Shown here one piece after another: positions 33,654 through 42,507 of a DNA stretch of 64,000 nt. Both the position numbers and the translations under genes were made by a program. This stretch comes from Marinobacter daqiaonensis (lineage in GTDB: Bacteria > Pseudomonadota > Gammaproteobacteria > Pseudomonadales > Oleiphilaceae), in NCBI RefSeq assembly GCF_900115285.1, contig NZ_FOYW01000001.1, positions 1,337,616 through 1,401,615 of the forward strand. The letters are read 5' to 3'. Numbering within the stretch: position 1 is the stretch's first letter; each line of letters begins with the position of its first letter. The notes under the pieces were generated by a model that saw nothing but the letters and a program-made list of their open reading frames with translations, had not been told where the DNA came from and did not search any database.

Positions 33654-33857
33654 TCAGCCTTTGGTGGACTTTTCAAATTTTTCCACCTGCTTTTCGGCTT
33701 CATCACGGCTGATGCCGTAGGCCTCCTGGATCTGTCCCACCAGCTTCTCGCGCTTCCCGGATATAACATCCAGATGATCGTCAGTGAGCTTGCCCCAATG
33801 GCTTTTTATGTCACCCTTGATCTGCTTCCAGTTGCCTTCAATGGTATCCCGGTTCAT
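33654..33857 (-). CDS. CsbD family stress protein
   Basis: 67 residues from the ATG at 33857 (GGAG ribosome binding site). MNRDTIEGNWKQIKGDIKSH, then WGKLTDDHLDVISGKREKLV, the standard CsbD sequence. Small, soluble, charged and abundant under general stress in many bacteria; molecular role unknown. Stand-alone gene on the minus strand. Confidence 0.95.
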   Translation of the reverse strand: MNRDTIEGNWKQIKGDIKSHWGKLTDDHLDVISGKREKLVGQIQEAYGISRDEAEKQVEKFEKSTKG

Positions 33858-34047
33858 ATCGATACTCCTTCTGTGAGGTGATAACGGTCTTCCGGTCGTC
33901 TCACAGGACGGCCAGAAGAAACCCCTGCCGTGCCCGCCTGCGGCAGCACGCGACGGCAAGAAAGCCCGATCGGCTGCTGTAAGCAAAGATGATCAACTGA
34001 GGCTAGTCAAGGCGGCACACCACCCCGGAAGGTTCCGGCACGGCTGT

Positions 34048-35871
34048 CTACAAAACCACCCCGCGGCCGCGCAGACCGGGAATCTGCTCCGGTGGCAGTG
34101 GGCGGGAGAACAGAAAGCCCTGACCGTACGTGCACTGATGGCCGTGCAGAAATGCCAGCTGCTCCGGCTTTTCAACACCCTCGGCAACCTGATCCAGCCC
34201 CAGGGCCCGGGCCATCTCGATAATGGTGCGGGTAATCGTCGCGCCGTCTTCCCGGGCCGGCAGACCGTCCACGAACGAGCGGTCGATTTTCAGGCTGCTC
34301 ACAGGCAAGCGGCGAAGGTACGACAGGGACGAGTAACCGGTACCAAAGTCGTCGATATTGATCTCAATGTCACGGGCCTTCAGCTGTACCAGATTCTGTT
34401 CCACGGCCTCATTGTCCCGCACCAGGGAATGCTCGGTGATTTCAACCCGCAGCAGCTGCTCGGGGACCTGCGAGGACGTCAGCTGGTCGAGCAGTTCCTC
34501 CGCGAACGTCGGCTGTGCCAGTTCAACCGGAGAGACATTCATCGCGACGGTGATATCCCAGTCAGGGTCCGAACACCAGACCTGTAACTGCCTGCACACT
34601 TCCTCGCGAACCCATCGGCCGATGGGCACGATCAGGCCACTTTGCTCTGCCAGAGGAATAAAACGATCCGGGGAGACCTGGCCAAGCTCGGGACACCGCC
34701 AGCGCAGCAATGCCTCGACGCCTGTCATCCTGCCAGTGCTCAGGGAAAATATCGGCTGGTAGAGCATATAGAGTTCATCTCCCGCCAGCGCCCCCTTCAG
34801 ACAGGACTCGATTTTCAGTATCTCGGCGAACGCATCCGAGTGGGCAAGATCGAAATAGTGCACCGGCTCTGCCAGGCTTTCGGGGCTCACCCGAATCGCG
34901 GCGGACGCCTGTTCAATCAGGGCCTCGGCACTGTCTCCCTGGTCGGGAAACAGGCTTCCGCCGATCTGGACCCTAAGGTAATGCTCCCGGCCCTGACAGT
35001 GATAGGGCCGCTCGAGGGCCCCGTGGATCCGGCGGGTGGCCTCCTGACGCTGGCTCTCACAGTGGACCGGAAACACCAGCACCAGCTCATCGGCCTGCAG
35101 GCGTGCGGCCGAACCACCTTCGGGACAATTCTCCCGCAGCCGCCCCGCCAGTTGCTGCAGCAGTTCATCGCCTCCCCGGGTACCCAGACTCTGGTTGATC
35201 AGGCGCAGCCCTGTCACGTTGAACAGCAGCACCTCCACCTGCATGGACTCCATGGCTGCCAGCCTGACCAGTTGGCCCAGACGGTCCATCAGCAGCTGCC
35301 TGTTGGGCAGCTGGGTCAGGGGGTCGTAATAGGCGAAACGTTCGATGGAGCTTTTCAGGGCCAGCAGATCAGCAATGTGAGCAATTTCATTCTCGACCAG
35401 GTCGGCAAACTGGCGAAGGTGGGCGCGGTGCGCCTCATCGAAGTGTCGGGGCTGGTGATCCAGCACGCAGAGGGTACCCAGTGGCTGCCCTGTCGGGCCC
35501 CGCACGACGGCGCCGGCATAAAAGCGGATGTGAGGGTCCCCGGTGACCAGGGGGTTACCGGCAAATCGCGGGTCCTCCAGCGCGTCGGGCACAACCAGCA
35601 TTGAATCCTGGTTTATGGCATGGCCGCAGAAGGAAATGTCACGGGGGCACTGGGTCTGATTCCAGCCGAGCCTGGACTTGAACCACTGCCGGTCCCGGTC
35701 CAGCAGCGTGATCAGGACGATAGGAAATCCGAAGATGCCCGCCACCAGGCTGGTATAGCGATCAAACCTCAGCTCCGACGCCGTGTCCAGAAGCCGAAGG
35801 CCGTACAACTCCTCCAGGCGCGCCGCTTCACCCTCGGTCACCTCTGGCGGTATGTATGCGATCTGATTCAT
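34048..35871 (-). CDS. GAF - degenerate GGDEF - EAL protein (probable c-di-GMP phosphodiesterase)
   Basis: 607 residues from the ATG at 35871 (the longer frame to 35910 lacks a ribosome binding site). GAF (about 30-165; FGFPIVLITLLDRDRQWFKS, CGHAIN, FYAGAVV). The GGDEF (about 190-340) is degenerate: LQADELVLVF stands where the signature should be. EAL (about 365-600) with GVEALLRW, AMNVSPVEL, EITEHSL, DDFGTGYSSLSYL, KIDRSFV, AEGVEKPEQ and YGQGF; all catalytic residues are present. Expected to degrade c-di-GMP. Same architecture as 21637-23427. It is divergent from the PilZ gene at 36100. Confidence 0.92.
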   Translation of the reverse strand: MNQIAYIPPEVTEGEAARLEELYGLRLLDTASELRFDRYTSLVAGIFGFPIVLITLLDRDRQWFKSRLGWNQTQCPRDISFCGHAINQDSMLVVPDALEDPRFAGNPLVTGDPHIRFYAGAVVRGPTGQPLGTLCVLDHQPRHFDEAHRAHLRQFADLVENEIAHIADLLALKSSIERFAYYDPLTQLPNRQLLMDRLGQLVRLAAMESMQVEVLLFNVTGLRLINQSLGTRGGDELLQQLAGRLRENCPEGGSAARLQADELVLVFPVHCESQRQEATRRIHGALERPYHCQGREHYLRVQIGGSLFPDQGDSAEALIEQASAAIRVSPESLAEPVHYFDLAHSDAFAEILKIESCLKGALAGDELYMLYQPIFSLSTGRMTGVEALLRWRCPELGQVSPDRFIPLAEQSGLIVPIGRWVREEVCRQLQVWCSDPDWDITVAMNVSPVELAQPTFAEELLDQLTSSQVPEQLLRVEITEHSLVRDNEAVEQNLVQLKARDIEINIDDFGTGYSSLSYLRRLPVSSLKIDRSFVDGLPAREDGATITRTIIEMARALGLDQVAEGVEKPEQLAFLHGHQCTYGQGFLFSRPLPPEQIPGLRGRGVVL

Positions 35872-36099
35872 GTCGGTCCGCCCCGTCCCGGAACTCCCTT
35901 TTTTCCCCATTGTAGAGGATCAGACAGCTGTTACCAGACCGGAAACATCAGGAAACAGATTCTTGCGGAGGCCCGGGGGGCAGGCCGCCCTCTGCCCGCA
36001 GGTCCGCGCGGCCACCAGAAGATGGCGGCTTCTGGCAGTTTGGTCCAGACTGGGATTTGAACGGGAGTTTCACATTCAGCCGGGCATCAAGGACCAGCC

Positions 36100-37428
36100 A
36101 TGATAAGGATGCATGGAGAGTATCGCCGGCATTTGAGATCCGGGATCAGGGTCCCGGTAGTCCTGAACTATGCCAACCACACCATCGAAACCAATACGCT
36201 GAACGTATCCGCCAGCGGGTTACGCCTGAAAAGGCCGGATGGGGTGTATATCCGCCCTGGTGAGGTCATCGATGTGGATTTCCCCGACAGGGCCGATCTG
36301 GACGTTGCAGCAAAGGTAACGCACACCGGCAGGTCCCATATTGGTGTGCAGTTCCATCGACGGCGTTTTTCCGAAACCGAACTGAACACGCTCTATCGTG
36401 CTGCCCCCGCCTGGCAGCGCCTCACCGCCAGAAGCAAACGTGCGCTCTGGAAGAACAGTCGCCGGATTGCGGTGTTTTCGGCCAACACCTATCTGCGCCC
36501 CCTCATTCATGCCGCGGCCAGGCCGCATTTTCTGTTTGCCGTGTACGGCAACCAGCAGCAGGCCGGCTCCTATTTCACACCCCGCATGGCAAAGCGCATG
36601 CCGTCCAATCTGGTGCTTGGTTTCATCCGCAACCAGGACATGCGGGGCCTGCTGGTGGCGTCGCAGTTCCTTGAGCATGAACTGGAGGAGGACTCCGAAA
36701 AGGTCCGCCTTTACCTGGACCAGTTGCAACGGGATTACCCGAATGTGCGGAGAATAGCTCTTGTCGGACGGCTCCCCAATTTCGCTATGAAGGCGGGTGT
36801 CGAGATGACCGGACCGCTGGTGGAGGGGAGTCTGGGAACGCGATATATGATCTGGGACGTGGCGCGGCAGATGGGCGAACGACCCCAGTACTGCCAGCAA
36901 ACCAGCATTGTCGTGCTGGGCGGCGCCGGACGCATTGGCAACGCGGTATGCCGGGATCTAACGGGCCTGTATGACAGGGTGATCGGGTTTGACCCACGCT
37001 ATGAGGCCGACCGGGAACTGACCACCGAGCAGGGCACGGTGCTACAGACCTCTTCACTGTCCCATCTGAAGGACGAGAAGCTCTACATTGGCTTGACCCA
37101 CCAGGGCGATGCGGTGCTGGAGCTCCGGGACCATATAACCCCGGGCGCCCTGATCGCGGATGACACCCATCCCTGCATCAGCCTGGCGGCCCGGGAAAAA
37201 CTGCAGGAAAGGCAGATCGCGGTGGAAAAGGTGGTCCTTTCCCACGAGGAGTTCCTGATGTGGCCACGCATGCCGGACTGGAGCAACCGGGACATACCAG
37301 GGTGTCTCGTCGAAGCCCTGGTTCTGCTTCGCCAGCCAGGCGTCGGGGAGGGCAACTTTTCCGAGTTTTGCCAGGAAGCCGAATTTCTCGGCTTTACCGG
37401 CCGCCTGATCAGACCCCTGGACGAATAG
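36100..37428 (+). CDS. PilZ domain fused to an acyl-ACP-reductase-like Rossmann region
   Basis: 442 residues. The N-terminal PilZ domain (about 7-110) has an RRHLR arginine motif (R9, R10, R13) and NVSASGL (NxSxxG type), so it probably binds c-di-GMP. Residues about 120-440 contain VRRIALVGRLPNFAMKAG, a GSLGTRYMIW block, and the dinucleotide motif VVLGGAGRIGNAVC, in the same order as in cyanobacterial long-chain acyl-ACP reductases, whose catalytic Cys I cannot place here. The two parts in one chain are unusual. AAGGA ribosome binding site. The 7TM-EAL gene follows after 16 bp, so the two are very likely one operon: a c-di-GMP receptor-oxidoreductase and a phosphodiesterase. Confidence 0.8.
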   Translation: MIRMHGEYRRHLRSGIRVPVVLNYANHTIETNTLNVSASGLRLKRPDGVYIRPGEVIDVDFPDRADLDVAAKVTHTGRSHIGVQFHRRRFSETELNTLYRAAPAWQRLTARSKRALWKNSRRIAVFSANTYLRPLIHAAARPHFLFAVYGNQQQAGSYFTPRMAKRMPSNLVLGFIRNQDMRGLLVASQFLEHELEEDSEKVRLYLDQLQRDYPNVRRIALVGRLPNFAMKAGVEMTGPLVEGSLGTRYMIWDVARQMGERPQYCQQTSIVVLGGAGRIGNAVCRDLTGLYDRVIGFDPRYEADRELTTEQGTVLQTSSLSHLKDEKLYIGLTHQGDAVLELRDHITPGALIADDTHPCISLAAREKLQERQIAVEKVVLSHEEFLMWPRMPDWSNRDIPGCLVEALVLLRQPGVGEGNFSEFCQEAEFLGFTGRLIRPLDE

Positions 37429-37444
37429 GGGGCAGGAATGGACC

Positions 37445-39991
37445 ATGATAAAAGGCAACCAATGGACAGCGGGGTTACTGGCGATATCGCTTTTATTCGC
37501 CCTTACCGTCAGTGGCAGTGAGCTGACGGTTAAGGGCGACGCTGGTCATTATCGCCTGAACAGTCAGATCGAGTATTTCCTGGACGGGGCACTCAACCTT
37601 GACGAGGTACGGCAACGGGAACAGTGGCGAAAAAAGCACGACGACAGCGTGCTGAACCTGGGGTTCACCGACCGGTCGGTGTGGGTCAGGACCTCCCTTG
37701 CCATCACGGAACCCCTGACCCGCCAGTGGTACCTGGTGATTCCCTATCCACTTCTGGAGGAGGTGGATCTCTACATCGTGCGGGACGGGCAGGGGCCGGC
37801 AATCTACCACACCAGCCGCCGGGAGACCGAAATCCGGCGGGACCTGGCCCACAGCTACCAGGTGGCGCTGCCCTTACCCCTTGACCTTAATGGCCAGGTG
37901 GAACTCTTCCTGCGGGCTCAGTCAACGACTTCACTGCAGGTGCCGGTTGAGCTTTGGCGCGAGGACCAGCTGCTGATCCGGTTTTCCCAGAGGAGTCTCT
38001 ACTGGGGCGCGTATTTCGGTGTGATGTGCGCGCTGGTTATCTACAACCTGTTCCTGTTCCTCTCCATCAGGGACCTGGCCTACGGCTATTACGTGCTGTA
38101 CATCGGCTCGATCAGCCTGCTGGTACTCTGTATCTCCGGGGTGGGGAACGCCTGGCTCTGGGCCGGGCAGCCGTTACTGCCCCGTTATGCGCTGCCCATC
38201 AGCACCGCACTTGGGTCCCTGTTTGCCCTGATGTTCACACGCAGCTTTCTCAAGTGGCAGGACATCTCCCCCCGCTGGGATCACAGCATGAAGATCGCGG
38301 CTGGCCTGGCGGGCGTGCTCATTGTCTACACCTGGGCCGATCCCATAAACGGGACGCTGTTCGCCGGCCTGCTGGGTTTCCTGGTGATTCTCCTGCTCAT
38401 CGCGGTGGGGCTGGCAGGCCTTAGGGCCGGTGTCGTCATTGCCCGTTTTTTCGTGCTGGCCTGGACGACCTTTGCCCTGGGGGCCGCCGTGTATTTACTG
38501 AGTGTTTTCGACCTGCTGCCGGTAAATCTCATCACCAATCACGCCATGCAGGTCGGCTCTGTCGCCGAGGTGCTGCTGCTCTCCTTTGCCCTCGCCCATC
38601 GCATCAAGGATGAACGGTCACGCAAGCTGTCTGCGCTGCGGAGTCAACAGATGGCCGAGCGGCAGGTCCGGGACCTGGAAATGCAATCCCTCGAACAGGC
38701 CATGTACGATTCGACCACCAGGATGCCCAATGCCGCCCTCCTCAATCAGCAGTTACAGACAATGATGGGTCAGAGCAGGCGGGTCGCACTCGTGCTGGTC
38801 CACTATCCCCAGGTCAAGGACATTGCGTCCAGCATGGGCCACCGGCTGGCGGAGGAGATGTTCTGCCAGCTGATGAACAAGCTCAACCATACGCTGGCGG
38901 GACTTGACGGCGTGGTCCGCCTTGAAAGCCGGCAGCCCGCCTACCTTGCAATTCCCGAATTCGGTTCGGCCTCATTCCTGATTGAGGTCGAACAGCTGGA
39001 AGGCCCGCTGACCCCCTTTATCGAACAGACAGTGGGGCACCATGAAATCTTCGTCCAGGCCGTCCGCCTACGTGTGTTCATGAATCTGCACTGCGGCGTG
39101 GCGATCGCCCCGGAACACGGGGAAACCACGGAACTCCTGTATCAGCACGCCTCGGCGGCACGGGACCGTAGCGAATCCCGCAAGGTTCCGGTGCAGGTCT
39201 ATAACGAGGAGATCTCAGGTTTCGCCCGACGCCGCCTGGATCTGGTGACGGCCCTGCCGCCAGCCATTGAGGCCGGGGAACTGGAGCTTTACCTGCAACC
39301 GCAGATGAACAGCGACGGCCAGAAGCTGGTGGGTGCGGAGATACTGTTGCGGTGGCACAGTCCGCGTTTCGGACCTGTACCCACCGGGGAAGTAATCGAG
39401 ATCGCCGAGCATGCAGGCCTGATGGACCTGCTATCGCGCTACATCCTGATCGAGGCCTGGAGAATCATGCAGGTGCTTCAGGAACGGCAACTGAACATCA
39501 CCTGCAGCATCAACCTGTCGGTCCAGAACCTCACGGATAGTCACTTTGTGTCCTTTGCTCTGGCGGGAATCAGGAAACACGCCATTCCAATGAACCGCGT
39601 GATCTTTGAAGTGACGGAAACCTCCATGATGCACAACATGGAAGCGGTGATCGGATCCCTGCTTCAGATTGCCAACAGCGGCTGCAGGATCGCCCTGGAC
39701 GATTTTGGCACGGGTTACTCCTCCCTGGCCTATCTGAGCCGCCTGCCCATCCACGAGCTGAAGGTCGACCGTTGTTTTGTAAGCCAGATGTATTCCAACC
39801 AGAACGACCTGGGAATCGTCCAGAACATCCTGAAACTGGCACATACCCTCAACCTGGAAGCCGTCGCCGAAGGCGTGGAGGACAATAACACCCGGGAGCT
39901 CCTCACCCAGCTGGGCTGTCACCGGCTGCAGGGTTATCTTTTCGCGAGGCCGATGCCCCTGGACAGGTTCTGCGACTGGGCGAAGGGGTAA
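37445..39991 (+). CDS. 7TMR-DISM sensor with degenerate GGDEF and EAL domain
   Basis: 848 residues. Signal peptide, then an extracellular DISMED2-type ligand domain (about 25-175), seven membrane helices (about 180-385), a coiled region, a degenerate GGDEF (about 410-555; no GGDEF signature), and EAL (about 595-845). EAL residues: GAEILLRW (E kept, A to I), SINLSVQNL, EVTETSM, DDFGTGYSSLAYL, KVDRCF, AEGVED and LQGYLF. So probably an inner-membrane phosphodiesterase that responds to an outside carbohydrate-like ligand, as known for DISMED2 proteins. It follows the PilZ gene closely. Confidence 0.9.
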   Translation: MIKGNQWTAGLLAISLLFALTVSGSELTVKGDAGHYRLNSQIEYFLDGALNLDEVRQREQWRKKHDDSVLNLGFTDRSVWVRTSLAITEPLTRQWYLVIPYPLLEEVDLYIVRDGQGPAIYHTSRRETEIRRDLAHSYQVALPLPLDLNGQVELFLRAQSTTSLQVPVELWREDQLLIRFSQRSLYWGAYFGVMCALVIYNLFLFLSIRDLAYGYYVLYIGSISLLVLCISGVGNAWLWAGQPLLPRYALPISTALGSLFALMFTRSFLKWQDISPRWDHSMKIAAGLAGVLIVYTWADPINGTLFAGLLGFLVILLLIAVGLAGLRAGVVIARFFVLAWTTFALGAAVYLLSVFDLLPVNLITNHAMQVGSVAEVLLLSFALAHRIKDERSRKLSALRSQQMAERQVRDLEMQSLEQAMYDSTTRMPNAALLNQQLQTMMGQSRRVALVLVHYPQVKDIASSMGHRLAEEMFCQLMNKLNHTLAGLDGVVRLESRQPAYLAIPEFGSASFLIEVEQLEGPLTPFIEQTVGHHEIFVQAVRLRVFMNLHCGVAIAPEHGETTELLYQHASAARDRSESRKVPVQVYNEEISGFARRRLDLVTALPPAIEAGELELYLQPQMNSDGQKLVGAEILLRWHSPRFGPVPTGEVIEIAEHAGLMDLLSRYILIEAWRIMQVLQERQLNITCSINLSVQNLTDSHFVSFALAGIRKHAIPMNRVIFEVTETSMMHNMEAVIGSLLQIANSGCRIALDDFGTGYSSLAYLSRLPIHELKVDRCFVSQMYSNQNDLGIVQNILKLAHTLNLEAVAEGVEDNNTRELLTQLGCHRLQGYLFARPMPLDRFCDWAKG

Positions 39992-40027
39992 GTTATCGGA
40001 GCAGATGCAATCATCAACCGGTCCACC

Positions 40028-40459
40028 CTATTTCGCCATATGCCCCACGTAGGCGGTGATAAAGGCGGTCTCCTGAAAGGCCTTCAGGCCGGTCTCGGCA
40101 AACGGTACCGGCAGCGGATGAGCGGCCAGGGTGGACTTGATCAGCGCCGATGGCAGCAACCGCACCTCCAGCCCGTCATTGTCGATCAGCTGGATAGCCG
40201 CCTCCAGCTTGAAGCTGATGGCACCACCGGCGAATTTGCCCTTCGGCATCCGCTCCTTGATGGCAACACCGGTCACCCCATACTCCGCCATCAGGCCGGC
40301 AAAATCAGACTGGAACCGCTTCAGGTCTGCCCGGGTGTGGTTCCTGCTCAGCGACAGCTTGCGTATCTTGCACTCCGGCAAGCTGAACTGTCCCCGGTCG
40401 AGATTCAGTAGGCACACCACCGCGTCGCTGCCGGTGAGTTCAACTCCGCAAATAATCAT
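40028..40459 (-). CDS. DUF3010 family protein
   Basis: 143 residues from the ATG at 40459 (AGGAG 5 nt before). MIICGVELTGSDAVVCLLNL, then RADLKRFQSDFAGLMAEYGV and AIKERMPKGKFAGGAISFKL, the layout of DUF3010, an RNase H/RuvC-like-looking small family of gammaproteobacteria (the LTGSDA start and KERMPKG motif). Function unknown. It ends 32 bp from the stop of the 7TM-EAL gene, with no clear terminator. Confidence 0.85.
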   Translation of the reverse strand: MIICGVELTGSDAVVCLLNLDRGQFSLPECKIRKLSLSRNHTRADLKRFQSDFAGLMAEYGVTGVAIKERMPKGKFAGGAISFKLEAAIQLIDNDGLEVRLLPSALIKSTLAAHPLPVPFAETGLKAFQETAFITAYVGHMAK

Positions 40460-40529
40460 CGTACTCCTGGCCTTGAGCCATCCGTAATACCTGGAACAGG
40501 TCCCGTCCCAATCCGCGCACCTTACAGCA

Positions 40530-41141
40530 TCAGCCCGTTGCGGCGTTATACCAGCGAAACACCCGCATGGGTGGTATGTTCCGCATTTCCAGGGTGCAGC
40601 TCTCCGGGGGGCCCATGACCGGATTGGTGAACCGGGCCACATCGCCGCGAAACTGATAGGCGATGAAACGTCCGTTCTCTGCGAGGTTGTCCTTCACCGC
40701 CTTGGCAACCCTGGTGGCGACGGGTTCCGGCATTTTCGAGAAGGGGATGCCGGAGATCACCACGTCTGGTTGCTCCATGTGATGCAGCGCCAGAATATCC
40801 GCCAGGTCTTCCGCACTCCCCAGGTGATTGGTGAAACGGGGGTCCGTGATATCACCGAGCAGTTCGTGGAAAAAGGGACTCAGTTCGATGGAGATCAGGC
40901 GTGCATCCGGGCTGAGGTGCCGCAGGAAGGTCTGCGTCGTGCCGCCGGTGCCGGGTCCCAGCTCCACTACCCGGCGGGCGCCAGCCAGGCCGGCTGCATC
41001 CACAATCCGACGCTCGAGGAATCGGGAACTGGGGATGACCGAGCCAACCTGGCGGGGCTCACGCAAAAATCCACGGAAAAAGGCTGCCGGACTGGTTCTC
41101 CGGTTTGTACTGTCTTCCGAGCCAATACTTTCCCCGCCCAT
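40530..41141 (-). CDS. Class I SAM methyltransferase (phospholipid methyltransferase-like)
   Basis: 203 residues. N-terminal FFRGFLREPRQVGSVIPSSRFL is typical of the phospholipid/rRNA-adenine methyltransferase-like group (PmtA type). SAM motif I VVELGPGTGGTTQTFLR, an acidic ISIELSPFFHELL, and VVISGIPFSKMPEP at motif IV. Could methylate a phospholipid head group; the substrate is not proved. GAGGGAG ribosome binding site. Confidence 0.85.
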   Translation of the reverse strand: MGGESIGSEDSTNRRTSPAAFFRGFLREPRQVGSVIPSSRFLERRIVDAAGLAGARRVVELGPGTGGTTQTFLRHLSPDARLISIELSPFFHELLGDITDPRFTNHLGSAEDLADILALHHMEQPDVVISGIPFSKMPEPVATRVAKAVKDNLAENGRFIAYQFRGDVARFTNPVMGPPESCTLEMRNIPPMRVFRWYNAATG

Positions 41142-41436
41142 ATTGCTCCCTCAACCTGGTCGTATGAATTATTGATCAGACCTAACAATGAGACCTGTAT
41201 GCACCGCCGTCAATCACTATCCGCCTCCACTGACCGGATTACAGGCCCGGCCCTGAATGACCGGAGGTCCATGACGAACTCGTGCGGTGCTATCAGGGAC
41301 ATGACGATCTGCTTTGTACTGATGGGTCCACGTTCCAGAATAGCAGTGCCCCGGGTGTCATCCCATGGCATCTGGACTTACGTATTCATCCCCTGCATCC
41401 TGCATCCATCCAGCTGACTTGCGAGGCACACTCCCG

Positions 41437-41649
41437 ATGACCGACGAAGACACTCTCAACGCCCTGAAAACCGCCTTCACCTTCATGCCCCAGCCGGTGG
41501 AAATAAATCGCTTTGAGTACGGCGACGATGCGGACAGAATTCTCGCCCAGGTAAATTTCGTGAGGGAGGTTCTGGTAAGCCACGGCATTGACCCAGACGA
41601 AGTGGCCGGCGAAATCAATCCGGATTCGTCACCGAATTCCTGCTACTGA
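41437..41649 (+). CDS. Small hypothetical protein (70 aa)
   Basis: 70 residues from the ATG at 41437. Acidic and soluble: MTDEDTLNALKTAFTFMPQP then VEINRFEYGDDADRILAQVN. No family recognised. It is located 133 bp before the GST gene, with AGG about 12 nt upstream of the start. The longer in-frame start at 41365 lacks a ribosome binding site. Confidence 0.6.
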   Translation: MTDEDTLNALKTAFTFMPQPVEINRFEYGDDADRILAQVNFVREVLVSHGIDPDEVAGEINPDSSPNSCY

Positions 41650-41782
41650 AACGGAGCGACAGACTTCTCCGCCGGTCAGTAGTCCGGTATACCGGGACGG
41701 GCGTATTTCTGCAGCGTCCTCCAGCCATTGGCAGAGGACTCTGCTACCCTGCCTATTCCACGGATGCGAACGGAGTACCTGC

Positions 41783-42454
41783 ATGATCACAGTCCATCAC
41801 CTGAACAACTCCCGCTCACAACGCGTTCTCTGGATGCTGGAGGAGCTGGAAGTGCCCTACGAGATCCGGTATTACGAACGGGATCCCAAAACCATGCAGG
41901 CGCCTCCAAGCCTCAAGAAAGTACACCCCCTTGGCAAGTCACCGGTGATCACCGACGGCGACCTGGTGGTGGCGGAATCCGGCGTTATTATCGACTACCT
42001 TGCCCGCACCTACGGCAAGGACACCATGCCCCCGCCGGGCAGCGGCCAGGCGTGGCTTGACTACACCTACTGGCTGCATTATGCCGAGGGCTCCCTGATG
42101 CCGCCACTGCTGATGCGCCTGGTGTTCGAAAAGGTAAAAACCAGCCCGATGCCGTTTTTTGTCAAGCCAGTGGCAAAAGGCATCGCGAACAAAACCAATC
42201 AGACGTTCATCGGACCGATGATCGACACCCACATGGATTTTGTCGAATCCCACCTCTCGAAGAGCACCTGGTTCCTGGGCGACAACCTCAGCGCGGCGGA
42301 TTTTCAGATGAGCTTTCCGCTGGAGGCCTCCGTGGCCCGGGGAATTGTCGGTAAAAACCGGCCTCACATCACCGAGTGGGTGGAACGGGTGCACGCCAGG
42401 CCCGCTTACCGGAGGGCCCTCGAGAAGGGCGGAGAGTATGCTTTTGCGGACTAG
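41783..42454 (+). CDS. Glutathione S-transferase family protein
   Basis: 223 residues from the ATG at 41783. Thioredoxin-like N-terminal domain: HHLNNSRSQRVLWMLEELEV (active-site Ser region), HPLGKSPVITDGD (the cis-Pro), VVAESGVIIDYLA (ESxxI glutathione-binding). C-terminal helical domain with NLSAADFQMSF (N-cap box). Conjugates or reduces electrophiles with glutathione; the substrate is unknown. The stop codon lies inside the inverted repeat at 42453-42507, as does that of the convergent TetR gene. Confidence 0.92.
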   Translation: MITVHHLNNSRSQRVLWMLEELEVPYEIRYYERDPKTMQAPPSLKKVHPLGKSPVITDGDLVVAESGVIIDYLARTYGKDTMPPPGSGQAWLDYTYWLHYAEGSLMPPLLMRLVFEKVKTSPMPFFVKPVAKGIANKTNQTFIGPMIDTHMDFVESHLSKSTWFLGDNLSAADFQMSFPLEASVARGIVGKNRPHITEWVERVHARPAYRRALEKGGEYAFAD

Positions 42455-42507
42455 TCTCCGGTCCGGTTGATTCGCTGATCCACTACGAATCAACTGGACG
42501 GGGCACT
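42453..42507. repeat. Short inverted-repeat element, relative of 3621-3796
   Basis: Arms 42453-42474 and 42486-42507 pair at 18 of 22 positions across an 11-nt spacer. The left tip (AGTCTCCGGTCCGGTTGATTCG) matches AGTGTCCCGGCCGGTTAATTCG of the larger element at most positions. Both flanking genes stop inside it (GST TAG at 42452-42454 and TetR TGA at 42490-42492), so it probably works as a bidirectional terminator. Confidence 0.75.

Noticed and set aside
41142-41436. Possible short genes upstream of the 70-residue protein
   Set aside because: No frame with a ribosome binding site or a family motif; left as intergenic.
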